Positions 46,271 through 54,678 of a stretch of DNA of 54,678 nt are shown here, piece by piece (position 1 is the stretch's first letter; the number at the start of each line of letters is the position of its first letter). The notes under the pieces are model-generated. The model had not been told where the DNA came from, searched no databases, and saw only the letters and a list, made by a program, of their open reading frames with translations. A program made the translations under genes and the position numbers. This stretch comes from an uncultured Muribaculaceae bacterium (lineage in GTDB: Bacteria; Bacteroidota; Bacteroidia; Bacteroidales; Muribaculaceae). Location: the NCBI GenBank assembly GCA_910587355.1, contig CAJUKF010000013.1:1-54678 (forward strand), read 5' to 3'.

Positions 46271-46303
46271 GCCCCGTGAGTCGTGAGATTCGCGGGGCTT
46301 TTT
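46271..46303. terminator. Bidirectional terminator between GH125 and GH84
   Basis: GCCCCGTGAGTC (46271-46282) pairs with GATTCGCGGGGC (46287-46298) with two wobble positions and is followed by TTTTT on the plus strand. It lies between two convergent genes, 31 bases after the GH125 stop and 21 before the GH84 stop. Confidence 0.75.
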
Positions 46304-46319
46304 ATGTATGTTTTTTATT

Positions 46320-48083
46320 TTACTTCTCCGGAGCGAGTTTCTGCAGCGTGGCCGTGATGAATGGCTGCAGGCGCAATGTGCCTATGCGGTGCTTCATGTA
46401 GCCGGGCTGCTGAATGTCGTTGAGGAGCTTGAGCCGGTCGTAGGCCGCACGGAAAGCAGTGGAGTCTCCACTTTCATGCAGCCTGATGAGTTCCAGTGCG
46501 AGAAGACCGCGGTCGGCGAGATTCACGGCCTGCATTAGCCATGGCGCGAGTTCGGCCGCAAGAGCCGGGTTCCCTCCGTGCGACAGTATCTCTGCCGGAG
46601 CGGCTTTCAGCTTCAGAAATTCCTGCCGCAGGCGCTCGTATTGCTCGGGTGCATAATTGTCGCAGTCGAATACTTCCACGTTCCACGATTCGTTTTTGCG
46701 GTACCATTTCTGCGGGTCGCAGGCATGGATAGCTAATGTGGCGTAGGCTTCGGGTGCGCCGGGCATCTGCACGGCCATTGAGCGCTGCCAGCTGTCGAGT
46801 GCATTGTATGCTGCCGGATTCCAGCCGTAGTCGGCCACGCTGTACATGGCTGCTTTCGACGCTTCGCCGTGTTCCATTGGATTTGTGAGTATGCCAGACA
46901 TGTCGGCGGAGGTGAGGGTAGTGTCGAGCGTATACGACGGGCCGAGCTGCAGATTCTCGCGGCAATAGTCGCTCACGGGGAAATTCCACCATGTGAGCGA
47001 CGGGCGCTGTATGCGTGTATTCACGAAATCCCGGTCGGGACGAACGACATCGGAGCATACCTCCGCTCCGGTCCAGAACACCTCTATGTCTTTGTCGAGT
47101 TCGCGTCCGTATATGGCGAGCTGACCGTTCTCGCCTTTGCCGGCCCATGCCTGAGAGTAATCGGTGGGGCATACAATGAGGTGCTTCACATCGGGTTTCG
47201 CGCGCACGAATTCGCGGTTGAGACTGTTGAGCAGTTCGGCCTGTTTGTGCGAGTCTGTGCCTTCGCCCTGTATGTCGTCGAAGAATACGGCAAACTGTCG
47301 TACGCCTAAGTTGTACATTGCTTCGAATTTGGCAAGCAGAAGGTCGAAATCCTCGCGGTTCCACTTTATGTCGCCCCCGGGGTGGATGGCCCAGATGAAA
47401 TTGATATGGTTGCGCTCTGCCCGGGAGCATAGTTCGCTGATTTTGGCCGCCTCGTCGGCAGGGTAGGGCTTGCGCCAGTCGGGCACATTGTGATACGGGT
47501 CATCTTTCGGCCCGTAAACGTAGCTGTTCATCTTGTAACGGCCCATATGGTCGAGTATCGACAGACGCGTCTCATGGCTCCAGGGGGTACCGTAAAAGCC
47601 CTCTACCACGCCGCGGAATTTGAACATCGGGTAGTCGTCGATGTCGACGCACGGCACAGATTGCGGCTCCTGTGCGTTGGCTGCGATTTCCCTGAGCGTG
47701 CATACGGCATAGAATACGCCGTCGCGCCCGCCGGCTGTTATTTTTGCGCCTTCCTTGCTGAGTTTCAGACTATATCGGCCCTGAATCTGCTCTCCGTCGG
47801 CCGGTGTGATATTTACCGATACGGGAATTCCGTTCACAGAGTTTTTAAGTCCGGCGAAGTCGCTGAGATACTGCGCCGGTACGCCGCTGAGGTCGAAGCC
47901 TCGCGAGAGGTCTGTCCGACCGCCGGTGTAGTGCATGCTTACCGGTACGGGATTGATAGTTATTTCGCGGTTCTCGACTATAAAACCCGGCACGGGTTCA
48001 AGAGCAGGAATCGAATCCAACGGTGTGGCGGCTGAGCATGTGGCTGCCGCAAGAAGCAGACTGCAGAGCAATAAGTTTTTCAT
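46320..48083 (-). CDS. GH84 beta-N-acetylglucosaminidase
   Basis: This 587-residue enzyme removes beta-linked GlcNAc by substrate-assisted catalysis. A signal peptide ends near ATCSA (periplasmic or secreted; the Cys is not in a good lipobox). An N-terminal GH20b-like domain (about 40-150) precedes the GH84 barrel. GVVEGFYGTPWSHETR, YVYGPKDDPYH and the catalytic Asp pair D269-D270 in FFDDIQGEG are all present, as is WTGAEVCSD. The C-terminal part (about 440-587) is helical. It runs in the same direction as the SusC/SusD pair at 49-54 kb and was probably part of that locus before the transposase was inserted. GlcNAc of N-glycans is the likely target. Confidence 0.94.
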   Translation of the reverse strand: MKNLLLCSLLLAAATCSAATPLDSIPALEPVPGFIVENREITINPVPVSMHYTGGRTDLSRGFDLSGVPAQYLSDFAGLKNSVNGIPVSVNITPADGEQIQGRYSLKLSKEGAKITAGGRDGVFYAVCTLREIAANAQEPQSVPCVDIDDYPMFKFRGVVEGFYGTPWSHETRLSILDHMGRYKMNSYVYGPKDDPYHNVPDWRKPYPADEAAKISELCSRAERNHINFIWAIHPGGDIKWNREDFDLLLAKFEAMYNLGVRQFAVFFDDIQGEGTDSHKQAELLNSLNREFVRAKPDVKHLIVCPTDYSQAWAGKGENGQLAIYGRELDKDIEVFWTGAEVCSDVVRPDRDFVNTRIQRPSLTWWNFPVSDYCRENLQLGPSYTLDTTLTSADMSGILTNPMEHGEASKAAMYSVADYGWNPAAYNALDSWQRSMAVQMPGAPEAYATLAIHACDPQKWYRKNESWNVEVFDCDNYAPEQYERLRQEFLKLKAAPAEILSHGGNPALAAELAPWLMQAVNLADRGLLALELIRLHESGDSTAFRAAYDRLKLLNDIQQPGYMKHRIGTLRLQPFITATLQKLAPEK

Positions 48084-48113
48084 GTTCAGAAGGGTTATTA
48101 AGTTTTTGCAATA

Positions 48114-48683
48114 TTACGCAAAATTTGGATGATAATCAAGTGCTATATTGGTCTTCATTCCAGCGCTCCACATTGCATAGAATATAACTTGTAATATTTT
48201 GGGCATCTTGGTGTCCGCGGATTTTATGGTCGTGGTATCGGGGCTCCATTCGAAATCAGAACCCATGGAACGCGCATATTTCGTAACACTTCCTTTCAAG
48301 AAATTAATATACCGGGAGAGGATTGTTACATGCCGTATTTCTTCCGGATTGTCTCTGCAAGAAGAATTCGGTGCGCGTTGTACCATACACGGGTCATGGT
48401 AATAATTCTGTGTGTCGCATATTGCCACTATGGCGTGTATATGGTTTGGCATGACAATAAACAATGTCACATTTATTTCGGAGTTATATTCTGAGGCATT
48501 GCTGAGCTGTTTCGATATGAATTCGCCTATGTGGCTGAGCTGCATTTCTCCCTCCGTTATTTCACCGAAGTAATGTTTTTTGCCTTTGGTGCATATGGTT
48601 ACAAAATATTCCCCCGTGTCATAGTCAAGAAAGGATGCCCGTGGTGTTTTTCGATATTGTACATCGGCCATATTGATATTCAA
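48114..48683 (-). pseudogene. REP-associated (Y1, HUH) transposase, frameshifted
   Basis: This is an IS200-like Y1 transposase of the RAYT type. The HUH motif is intact (VMPNHIHAIV). The open frame drifts off the family after FEWSP. In the next frame, starting in the four-base G run at 48240-48243 (plus strand), the conserved ending appears: RYHDHKIRGHQDAQ, SYILCNVERWNED, then a stop at 48136. One base has been lost from this homopolymer. The annotated frame instead continues to 48114 with unrelated sequence. The catalytic Tyr, usually before the frameshift (TKYARS), is present. A REP-like repeat pair sits directly upstream (48714-48813). A sequencing error is the main alternative to a real mutation. 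Confidence 0.82.
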
Positions 48684-48713
48684 TAAATTATATGGTGCAA
48701 AGCATCATTTATT

Positions 48714-48813
48714 TGTAGGGACGTGACTTTGGCACGTAACAACGTTAATGTGTCGGATGTATGAAAAATACGGGGGCTTGGCAGATTCTACGTGCCGAAG
48801 GCACGTCCCTACA
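48714..48813. repeat. REP-like inverted-repeat pair next to the transposase
   Basis: Two 25-base elements face each other: 48714-48738 (TGTAGGGACGTG...) and 48789-48813 (...CACGTCCCTACA). They match as inverse complements at 22 of 25 positions with a 50-base spacer. Each is itself a near-palindrome (GTGCC-gaa-GGCAC in the right copy). This is the usual shape of a REP doublet mobilised by a RAYT transposase. Confidence 0.8.
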
Positions 48814-48851
48814 TTGGGTCAACGCTATGCGTTGATTATGTCGTTTTCATA

Positions 48852-48908
48852 GTCTAAACCCACGTTTCTGAGGGCATACGGAGGTGTCTAAACCCACGTT
48901 TCTGAGGG
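48852..48908. repeat. Two-copy 23-base direct repeat
   Basis: The 23 bases at 48852-48874 (GTCTAAACCCACGTTT...) recur exactly at 48886-48908, with an 11-base spacer. Both end CTGAGGG, and each can form a CCC/GGG mini-hairpin. Two copies are too few to call a CRISPR array. Confidence 0.8.
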
Positions 48909-49020
48909 TAAAGTTAGTAAAATGTTTTATTTTGACCAAACAAGATGGCTTTTTTTAGATTATCAGGCTTGAATATATTTTGAGACTTGTTTATTAATAC
49001 CATAGTTATTGTCAATAGAC

Positions 49021-49060
49021 ATCAAAAAAACGCGCACCGGTGAGGGCGCGCGTTTTTGAT
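49021..49060 (-). terminator. Terminator after SusD of the second locus
   Basis: ATCAAAAA..CGCGC (49021-49035) pairs with GCGCG..TTTTTGAT (49046-49060), giving a GC stem with a T-run on both strands. It lies 30 bases past the SusD stop, upstream of the transposase and GH84. Confidence 0.8.
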
Positions 49061-49089
49061 TGCCTTAAAGGCGGAATTGTCTGTCTGAC

Positions 49090-50814
49090 TTATTTCCAGC
49101 CGGGATTCTGACCGAGCTTGGAGTTGAGCTGAGTCTGTCCGGAAGGAATGGGATAGAGGTAATACTTCTCGTCGAAAGTACGTGTGGCGCCGAATGAGCC
49201 GTTGAGGTAGTTGCCTGTAACGAGTTCAGGAGCGATAGGAGCGTTCTTCACGTTTACACCGAGTATCACGTTGGGATGCTTGGTGGTGTCGAGGAGTTCG
49301 AGCTGATGCCAGCGGATAAGGTCCCAGTAGCGGATGCCGTCGTCGAGCATGAGCTCGCAGCGGCGGAGACGGCGGATTTCCCAGATGAGCGACGAAACAC
49401 CCATGTTGTTGGCGGTGTCGTTGAGGCCGTTGAGGTAAGCGACTGTAAGACCGTCAATAGCAGCCTGGTCGAAGCCTGCGCGTTTCCACAGAGGTTTCAT
49501 ATATTTGTTGAGGTCGCCGTCGGAGATATTGCCGAGTTCTGCTTTGGCTTCGAGCAGACCAACGTGTACACGTGCACCCCAGAAGAGCGGAGCGCTGCAG
49601 TAGTTCTTGTTGATGCTGTTCACGTCGTCGGCAGGCATGTCGGGATTGTTGAATTTCTTCACGCCGTAGCCGGTTGAAGAAACCATACCGCCTGTGTTGG
49701 ATGCCTGCCACGGCATATTCACATATGCTGCATAAGGATATGTGATAGCCGAGAGACGTCCGTCGCGGACATCGAGAAGGTTCTGGATGCTCATGGCATT
49801 GTCGCCCTCTGCAACACCTTCGTCGGTGGTAGGATATGTTGTCGCGGGAGTAGTAGTTGCATTCTTACCATCTTTGAAGAGGAAGGCATTGAATGCGTCG
49901 CGTGTGATACCTGCGACACCGTCGGATGCGTTGGAGTAGTCGGTGATTGAGTTCATGAATACCGATTTCTCATAGCCCTTGTACATGATGATTTCGTCAT
50001 TGGCTGCAAGGTCGCCATATTTGATACGGTTGTAGAGGCTTCCGTAGTCATCGCATACCGGGTATTTGTCGGCTACAGCGAGGCCTGCTTTTTCAGCTTC
50101 CTCAAAGAACTTTTTGGCACGGGCTGCATCATTCTGATGATATTTTGCAAAAGCACCTTCGAAGAGACATACTTCGAGTTTGAAAGCCTGAGCCATGTCT
50201 TTGGAGAAGGTGGTCTTGCCGCTCTGTGCAGAGATGTTTTCTACAGCGTAGTTGAGGTCTTCGAGAACGAAGTCCATAACGGTGTTGCGGTTAGTGCGTT
50301 CGCCGTAGAGGATGTCACCGTCGCTTACGTCAACGGTCTTCTTTGCAAGAATTACATCGCCGTAGCGCTGTACCAGCTGGTAGTACTGACGTGCACGGTG
50401 GAGGCGTGCGAGGCCGAGATAGTTTGCTTTCTGGGCTGCAGTGAGCGAAGAACCTTCTACGCCCTCAATCACGAGGTTGGCACGGCGGATTTCTTCATAC
50501 GGGCCATTGTAGGAGGTTGCAGAAGAGGGAATCGCCTTAAATGTCCAGTCGTTGATTCCATGGCGACCGCACTGGTCATCGCTGAGCCAGCTGAAGTAGA
50601 ATGTGCCGTTTGTGGAGGCTCGGTTTCCGTAGCCGTAGTAGTCGTTGTAGAAGGTCGAAATCTGGTTCTCTACGTTTACGGAGTTGCTCCAGAATTCAGA
50701 GTTAACCGTCTGAGAAGACAGCGGGTAGCGGTTGTCGTTTAAGAAGTCGGAGCAGGATGTCATCGACATTGCTGCGGCAACGGCAAGAGCGCCTAAAATA
50801 TATTTGTTTTTCAT
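49090..50814 (-). CDS. SusD/RagB glycan-binding lipoprotein (second locus)
   Basis: This 574-residue surface lipoprotein has lipobox M-T-S-C (Cys21 in ALAVAAAMSMTSCSDFL). SusD features are ARLHRARQYYQLVQRYGDV near 130-150, and the C-terminal LIWEIRRLRRCELMLDDGIRYWDLIRW and YLYPIPSGQTQLN. It follows SusC by 13 bases and is ended by a terminator. Its substrate cannot be read from the sequence; the nearest downstream enzyme is GH84. Confidence 0.95.
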   Translation of the reverse strand: MKNKYILGALAVAAAMSMTSCSDFLNDNRYPLSSQTVNSEFWSNSVNVENQISTFYNDYYGYGNRASTNGTFYFSWLSDDQCGRHGINDWTFKAIPSSATSYNGPYEEIRRANLVIEGVEGSSLTAAQKANYLGLARLHRARQYYQLVQRYGDVILAKKTVDVSDGDILYGERTNRNTVMDFVLEDLNYAVENISAQSGKTTFSKDMAQAFKLEVCLFEGAFAKYHQNDAARAKKFFEEAEKAGLAVADKYPVCDDYGSLYNRIKYGDLAANDEIIMYKGYEKSVFMNSITDYSNASDGVAGITRDAFNAFLFKDGKNATTTPATTYPTTDEGVAEGDNAMSIQNLLDVRDGRLSAITYPYAAYVNMPWQASNTGGMVSSTGYGVKKFNNPDMPADDVNSINKNYCSAPLFWGARVHVGLLEAKAELGNISDGDLNKYMKPLWKRAGFDQAAIDGLTVAYLNGLNDTANNMGVSSLIWEIRRLRRCELMLDDGIRYWDLIRWHQLELLDTTKHPNVILGVNVKNAPIAPELVTGNYLNGSFGATRTFDEKYYLYPIPSGQTQLNSKLGQNPGWK

Positions 50815-50827
50815 ATCTTTCGAGTGA

Positions 50828-53800
50828 TTAGAAAGTTACTTGTACGCCGAACGACAGCGTCTGGCGCTGGGGTATTGTCTGGCCGAAGCGGGCATCGTTA
50901 TTGGCTCCGACAACAGAGCTGCCCGAGCGGCGTGTCAGTTCGGGGTCGAGCTGATATTTCTTGGCACCGTTATAGAGGAAGCAGAGGTTGTCGGCGCTGA
51001 AATAGATGCGTGCCTTCTGGATATAAGCTTTCTTTGTGATGCTTACAGGCAGCGTGTAACCGATTGTGAGGTTCTTCAGGCGGAGATAAGCAAGATTAAG
51101 CAGATACTTCGACTGAGGATAATAATTGTACTGGCCGTAACCGATGTTCGGTATTGTTCCAATTCCTGGTAAGTCACCGTTCTTATCAGATACAGCACTT
51201 GAGTATAGACGAGGATACCAATTGTCCTCACTGATAGTTGAGTTTGCAAAGTCAATCTGGCCGTCGGGGAGATAGTTGATGACATTATAGTTGCCAATCT
51301 GGTTGGTGAAAGTACCCCAGCCTGACTGAGCCTGCGGAATAATTGTGGAACCTGTAGCCCACATATTGCGCTTGCCTACACCCTGGAAGAAGAGGTCGAT
51401 ATCGAAGCCTTTCCATGCGCCGCCGATGCGGAACGAATATTCATAGCGGGGCATTGCGTTACCAATCACCTTGAGGTCACCATGGTCATTTACTGTGCCT
51501 TTGCCGCCGTCGATGAAGCCGTCACCGTTTTGGTCTTTGAACTTGATATCGCCGGGGCCATATGTGAACTGGCCGTTTTCGAGTGCAGTCTGGTCTACAA
51601 CGCCCTTGTTAGGTACATAGCGTGTACCGTTCCAGCTCATGTCGGCCTGAGTGTAGTAGCCGTCGGTCTCGAAGCCCCAGATATCGCCGAAGTACTGGCC
51701 TTCGGTGTAATCTCCGCTTGCGGGAAGGAATGAATAAATCTGATTGGACGGGTTGTTCCACTTGGTGATTTTGGTGCGGGCATCGCCGATGTTGAATGTG
51801 GCATATACGTCGGCCTCGCCGAAGCTGTGGTTCCAGTTGATTGATATTTCCCAGCCGTTTGTGCGGAGCTCGCCGTAGTTGCCGTAAGGAGTGGCTGCAC
51901 CGAGAACCGAAGGAAGTGTGGTACCCGGGCCGAGCATGTCTTTGGTAGTGCGTGAGTACCAGTCGAACGACAAACTGAGGCTGTTGTCGAGGAAGCCGAG
52001 GTCGAAGCCTGCGTCGATTGTCTCGATGCGTTCCCATGAAAGGGTGCTTGATACGAGGGTCGGCATGTCGTACATCGACTGCAGATTGGATGCGTTCGAC
52101 AGCCAGTAAACATAGCTACTTCCTAACTGGGATACTGTAGAGAGGAATTTGTTATCGCCCACAGCTTCATTGCCGATAGTACCGTATGAAGCACGGATTT
52201 TACCGTTGCTCCACCAGCTCTTGAGGGGTGCGAAGTAGTTTTCTTCAGAGAAGCGGTAGCCTGCCGAACCCGAGGGGAAGAATGCCCACTGGTCATTTTC
52301 GGGGAAGCGGCTCGAGCCGTCGTAGCGTCCGTTGAGCTCGAGGAGGTAGATGCCCTTGTAGTCGAAGTTCAGTCGACCGAAGAAACCTGTGGTTGCACGG
52401 TGTGTGCGTTTTGCATTGGTCGAGTAAGTGTTGCTGTTTGTAAGGTTGAGGTTAGGAAGACTTTCGTCAACAAGACCATTGCGACGTGCGTAGAAGTAAT
52501 TGTAGTTTTCCTGTTCAGCTGTCCAGCCGGCCATTGCCTTGAAGTTATAGTCGTTGGCCCATGTATGGGTATAGGTCGCGAATACGTTTGCTGTCCAGGT
52601 ATTGTCGGTATAGTGGCTCTGGGCGGCCGATGTGCCGGGCTGAGAGTAAATGGGGTTGAAGGGATAATAGTTTGTGCCCGCGCCCCACTGGTAGTAGCGG
52701 TAGAAGTTCACGGCAGAAGCGTCGCTGTCCTGCTGGCGGACATCATATGTGAAATCGGCCTGCAGAAGGATGTCTTTGGTGATGTTGGCCTGCATCCATG
52801 CCTGCATACGGGTCTGGTCGGTCACAGTCTTGTCGTTGCGTGTGTATATGCGTTGCGCGATATCGTTGTGGAACAGACCTTTCTGGCCTTCGTCATCGTA
52901 AAGGTAGCCGTACATTTCGAACCATGACGGGAAGCGCCACATGTAAGTGTACTGATTGCGCACGTCGCTGGGAGTGGTGTATTCCTTGCGGGAGAAGCTG
53001 AAGCGTGCGCCTGCCTTGAGGAATTTGAATATCTGGGTGTCGAGGCTTGCGTTGGCCATGTAGCGGGCCATTTTGTTCGGGTTATACTTGTCGAGACCCT
53101 CGCGGCTGTCGTAGCCGAAAGAAAGACGGTAGTGAGTAGAGCCCGATGTGCCTTCGAGGCTAACGTTGTGTTTCTGGCCGGGAGCCCACTGATACATGGT
53201 CTTGCGCATGTCCCAGTCGGCGTAGCAGAATGCTCTTGATGATTTCATCACTTCACCTGTGAACGGGTTGAGGTCACCGGTGTTGAAGAAGAAGTAGTCG
53301 CCTACACTATTCTTGTCGACATACTGGTGAAGTTCTACCATGTCGGTGTACTTCTTGCCTCCGTGCTGCTCTGCCCATGCCTTTGCAAAGGGAAGCATAT
53401 CGGTAGGATTCATACCGAAACCGCCTTTCTCGGCACCTGGGTTGGTGTTGGCGATATCCATGATGAGGTCGTCGACTGTAGTGTTCTTATCGGGAAGAAC
53501 TGTCGGCTGGCTCCATGAGAAGTTGTTGTTGTAGCTTACGGATACACGGTCTTTGTTGTTGGCTGTCTTTGAAGTGATAAGAATCACGCCGAAGGCTGCG
53601 CGGGTACCGTAGATTGACGAGGAAGCGGCATCCTTGAGAACGCTGATTTCTTCGATATCCTCGGGGTTGAGGAAGCTCATGTCTTCGACGGGCACGCCGT
53701 CGACAACAATGAGAGGACTGGAAGAGTGGCTGTTGGAGAGAGTTCCGACGCCACGGATATTGATTGTAGGATTGTCGGAGATGTCACCGCTCGAGGTGGT

Positions 53801-54289
53801 GATTGTAAGACCGGGAACGGCACCCTGAAGGGCTCGTGCCACATCCTGGACAGGACGGCTGTCCATTGTGCGGGCAACGTCTACAGTCGAGACAGCACCG
53901 GTGAGGTTGGCTTTCTTCTGTGTGCCGTAACCTACGACAACCAGCTGGTTGAGAGTTTCGGTAGTCGGCTCAAGATACACGGTCATGTCGTTTGCAGCGG
54001 GCATTGTCACAGCCTTGTATCCGACATAGCTGATTTCGAGAGTAGTTCCGGCGGGGATTCGGATTTTGAAGTTACCGAAAGCGTCGGTGGCGACGGCGTT
54101 CGATTTCACTCCTTTCTGTACAACGCTTGCGCCGATTACAGGCTCGTTGTTTTCATCCAGAACGGTACCGTTGATTAAGGTTGCCGCTTGACCCTGTTGC
54201 TGCGGTTCGGGATTGGCGGATGCGGAGACAGTTCCGAGCATCGGCATTCCGGCCAACAGAAGCATAGTCAGATAAAGATGCTTTCTCAT
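50828..54289 (-). CDS. SusC/RagA TonB-dependent outer membrane transporter (second locus)
   Basis: This 1153-residue outer-membrane transporter partners the SusD encoded 13 bases downstream. After the signal peptide (ending VSASA) come a carboxypeptidase-regulatory-like domain (about 38-115, INGTVLDENNEPVIGASVV), a TonB-box-like LNQLVVVGYGTQKK, the plug (INIRGVGTLSN, PLIVVDGVPVEDM, ISVLKDAASSSIYGTRAAFG) and a barrel ending SFGVQVTF. It lacks an STN domain. It is larger than the SusC of the mannan locus and not closely similar to it in the barrel, so a different glycan is likely. A full promoter lies about 260 bases upstream, leaving a long leader. Confidence 0.95.
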   Translation of the reverse strand: MRKHLYLTMLLLAGMPMLGTVSASANPEPQQQGQAATLINGTVLDENNEPVIGASVVQKGVKSNAVATDAFGNFKIRIPAGTTLEISYVGYKAVTMPAANDMTVYLEPTTETLNQLVVVGYGTQKKANLTGAVSTVDVARTMDSRPVQDVARALQGAVPGLTITTSSGDISDNPTINIRGVGTLSNSHSSSPLIVVDGVPVEDMSFLNPEDIEEISVLKDAASSSIYGTRAAFGVILITSKTANNKDRVSVSYNNNFSWSQPTVLPDKNTTVDDLIMDIANTNPGAEKGGFGMNPTDMLPFAKAWAEQHGGKKYTDMVELHQYVDKNSVGDYFFFNTGDLNPFTGEVMKSSRAFCYADWDMRKTMYQWAPGQKHNVSLEGTSGSTHYRLSFGYDSREGLDKYNPNKMARYMANASLDTQIFKFLKAGARFSFSRKEYTTPSDVRNQYTYMWRFPSWFEMYGYLYDDEGQKGLFHNDIAQRIYTRNDKTVTDQTRMQAWMQANITKDILLQADFTYDVRQQDSDASAVNFYRYYQWGAGTNYYPFNPIYSQPGTSAAQSHYTDNTWTANVFATYTHTWANDYNFKAMAGWTAEQENYNYFYARRNGLVDESLPNLNLTNSNTYSTNAKRTHRATTGFFGRLNFDYKGIYLLELNGRYDGSSRFPENDQWAFFPSGSAGYRFSEENYFAPLKSWWSNGKIRASYGTIGNEAVGDNKFLSTVSQLGSSYVYWLSNASNLQSMYDMPTLVSSTLSWERIETIDAGFDLGFLDNSLSLSFDWYSRTTKDMLGPGTTLPSVLGAATPYGNYGELRTNGWEISINWNHSFGEADVYATFNIGDARTKITKWNNPSNQIYSFLPASGDYTEGQYFGDIWGFETDGYYTQADMSWNGTRYVPNKGVVDQTALENGQFTYGPGDIKFKDQNGDGFIDGGKGTVNDHGDLKVIGNAMPRYEYSFRIGGAWKGFDIDLFFQGVGKRNMWATGSTIIPQAQSGWGTFTNQIGNYNVINYLPDGQIDFANSTISEDNWYPRLYSSAVSDKNGDLPGIGTIPNIGYGQYNYYPQSKYLLNLAYLRLKNLTIGYTLPVSITKKAYIQKARIYFSADNLCFLYNGAKKYQLDPELTRRSGSSVVGANNDARFGQTIPQRQTLSFGVQVTF

Positions 54290-54547
54290 AAAGTGTTGAT
54301 TGGATTATAGCCTGCCGGTTTCAGGTGCTGTTTTTTGCAGCAATGCGACCTTGCAGGAGGGTAAAGTAGATTGTTAGTTTAGTTTCGGGCTGGTTTGGAT
54401 TAAAAATTTAAAGAGTTGTGTTTCAGACTGTCAATTGCCGTCAGTCGGAAACAGTGGATAGATTTTTGTGTTGTCCGAGGGTAAGGATTTGTTTAAAAAT
54501 GTTTAAGGTTAACGGTGCCAGAGAGGGTTCAGGCTCTGTTGACGGCC
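54290..54547 (-). promoter_or_regulatory. Long 5' leader of the second SusC gene
   Basis: About 250 bases separate the promoter from the SusC ATG with no coding sequence. It can form at least two hairpins: 54421-54451 (TTTCAGACTG against CAGTCGGAAA, one mismatch) and 54326-54342 (TGCTG/CAGCA around a T-rich loop). Post-transcriptional control is possible, but no known riboswitch was recognised. Confidence 0.45.
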
Positions 54548-54579
54548 CAAATTTAGAGATACTTTTTTGAAATCACAAA
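54548..54579 (-). promoter_or_regulatory. Full Bacteroidetes promoter for the second SusCD locus
   Basis: On the minus strand TTTG (54579-54576) is followed after 20 bases by TAAATTTG (54555-54548), the same architecture as the HTCS promoter. The SusC ATG is at 54289. The bases from 54580 to the window end are AT-rich with nothing else recognised. Confidence 0.7.
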
Positions 54580-54678
54580 AGTTTTTTAGTGTTTTTCTGC
54601 TTTTTTAACAATTTCCGAAACCGGAAGTAACTATTCAGCGGACATTTTGAGTCTGCATGGGTGCATATACGTTTTACA

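Larger units (their letters stand above)
48684..49089. other. Gene-free stretch rich in repeats
   Basis: This 406-base AT-rich gap lies between the transposase and SusD. It holds a REP-like inverted pair (48714-48813), a 23-base direct repeat (48852-48908) and the SusD terminator (49021-49060). I see no coding sequence. Confidence 0.7.

Noticed and set aside
48852..48908. CRISPR array
   Set aside because: Only two repeats, an 11-base spacer and no cas genes.
1..54678. tRNA or rRNA genes
   Set aside because: No cloverleaf-like region with a TTCGA-type arm or rRNA-like sequence was noticed; a covariance-model scan would be needed to exclude them fully.

Overview
The window looks like part of a chromosome of a gut Bacteroidales bacterium, most likely from the Muribaculaceae or a close relative. 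This rests on SusC/SusD pairs, a hybrid two-component regulator, secreted glycosidases with type IX secretion (T9SS)-like C-terminal domains, and Bacteroidetes promoter motifs (TAnnTTTG, twice with TTTG exactly 20 bases upstream). The assignment is inferred from gene content, not from a marker-gene search.

Bases 1-13,700 are mostly housekeeping. The outer-membrane LPS assembly protein LptD (minus) diverges from a small TPR protein (plus). A minus-strand operon dnaE-trxA-nnr-DUF4831 follows, with ATGA overlap between its last two genes. After it come a short Rossmann-fold protein, an acyltransferase-3 membrane protein and an OmpA-domain protein.

Bases 13,734-46,239 form one large divergent polysaccharide utilisation locus (PUL). 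On the minus strand, a hybrid two-component regulator is followed by three GH92 alpha-mannosidases and a putative zinc peptidase of the basic secretory protein family. On the plus strand are a GH38 alpha-mannosidase, a three-module GLUG/beta-helix protein, SusC, SusD, a GH76 endo-alpha-1,6-mannanase, a C10 cysteine peptidase and a GH125 exo-alpha-1,6-mannosidase. This enzyme set (GH92, GH38, GH76, GH125) matches what is known for yeast alpha-mannan degradation. The two peptidases suggest that the real substrate is mannoprotein. Four plus-strand products (GH38, GLUG, GH76, C10) end in T9SS-like sorting domains. The GH92s, GH125 and the metallopeptidase do not. The likely division of labour is surface or secreted enzymes opening the mannoprotein, SusCD importing fragments, and periplasmic GH92/GH125 finishing them.

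Bases 46,320-54,289 hold a second, smaller minus-strand locus: SusC, SusD and a GH84 beta-N-acetylglucosaminidase. It is interrupted between SusD and GH84 by a frameshifted REP-associated (Y1) transposase and a REP-like inverted-repeat pair. The substrate of this SusCD pair is unknown. GH84 suggests a GlcNAc-containing glycan such as an N-glycan.

The most unusual features are: the T9SS-tagged mannan locus with its own peptidases; an exact 358-bp tandem duplication (33,514-34,230) that copies the tail of the GLUG gene and its terminator; a 20-bp perfect inverted repeat downstream of the regulator; and an NAD(P)HX epimerase domain that has lost its signature motif. No tRNA, rRNA or CRISPR array was seen.
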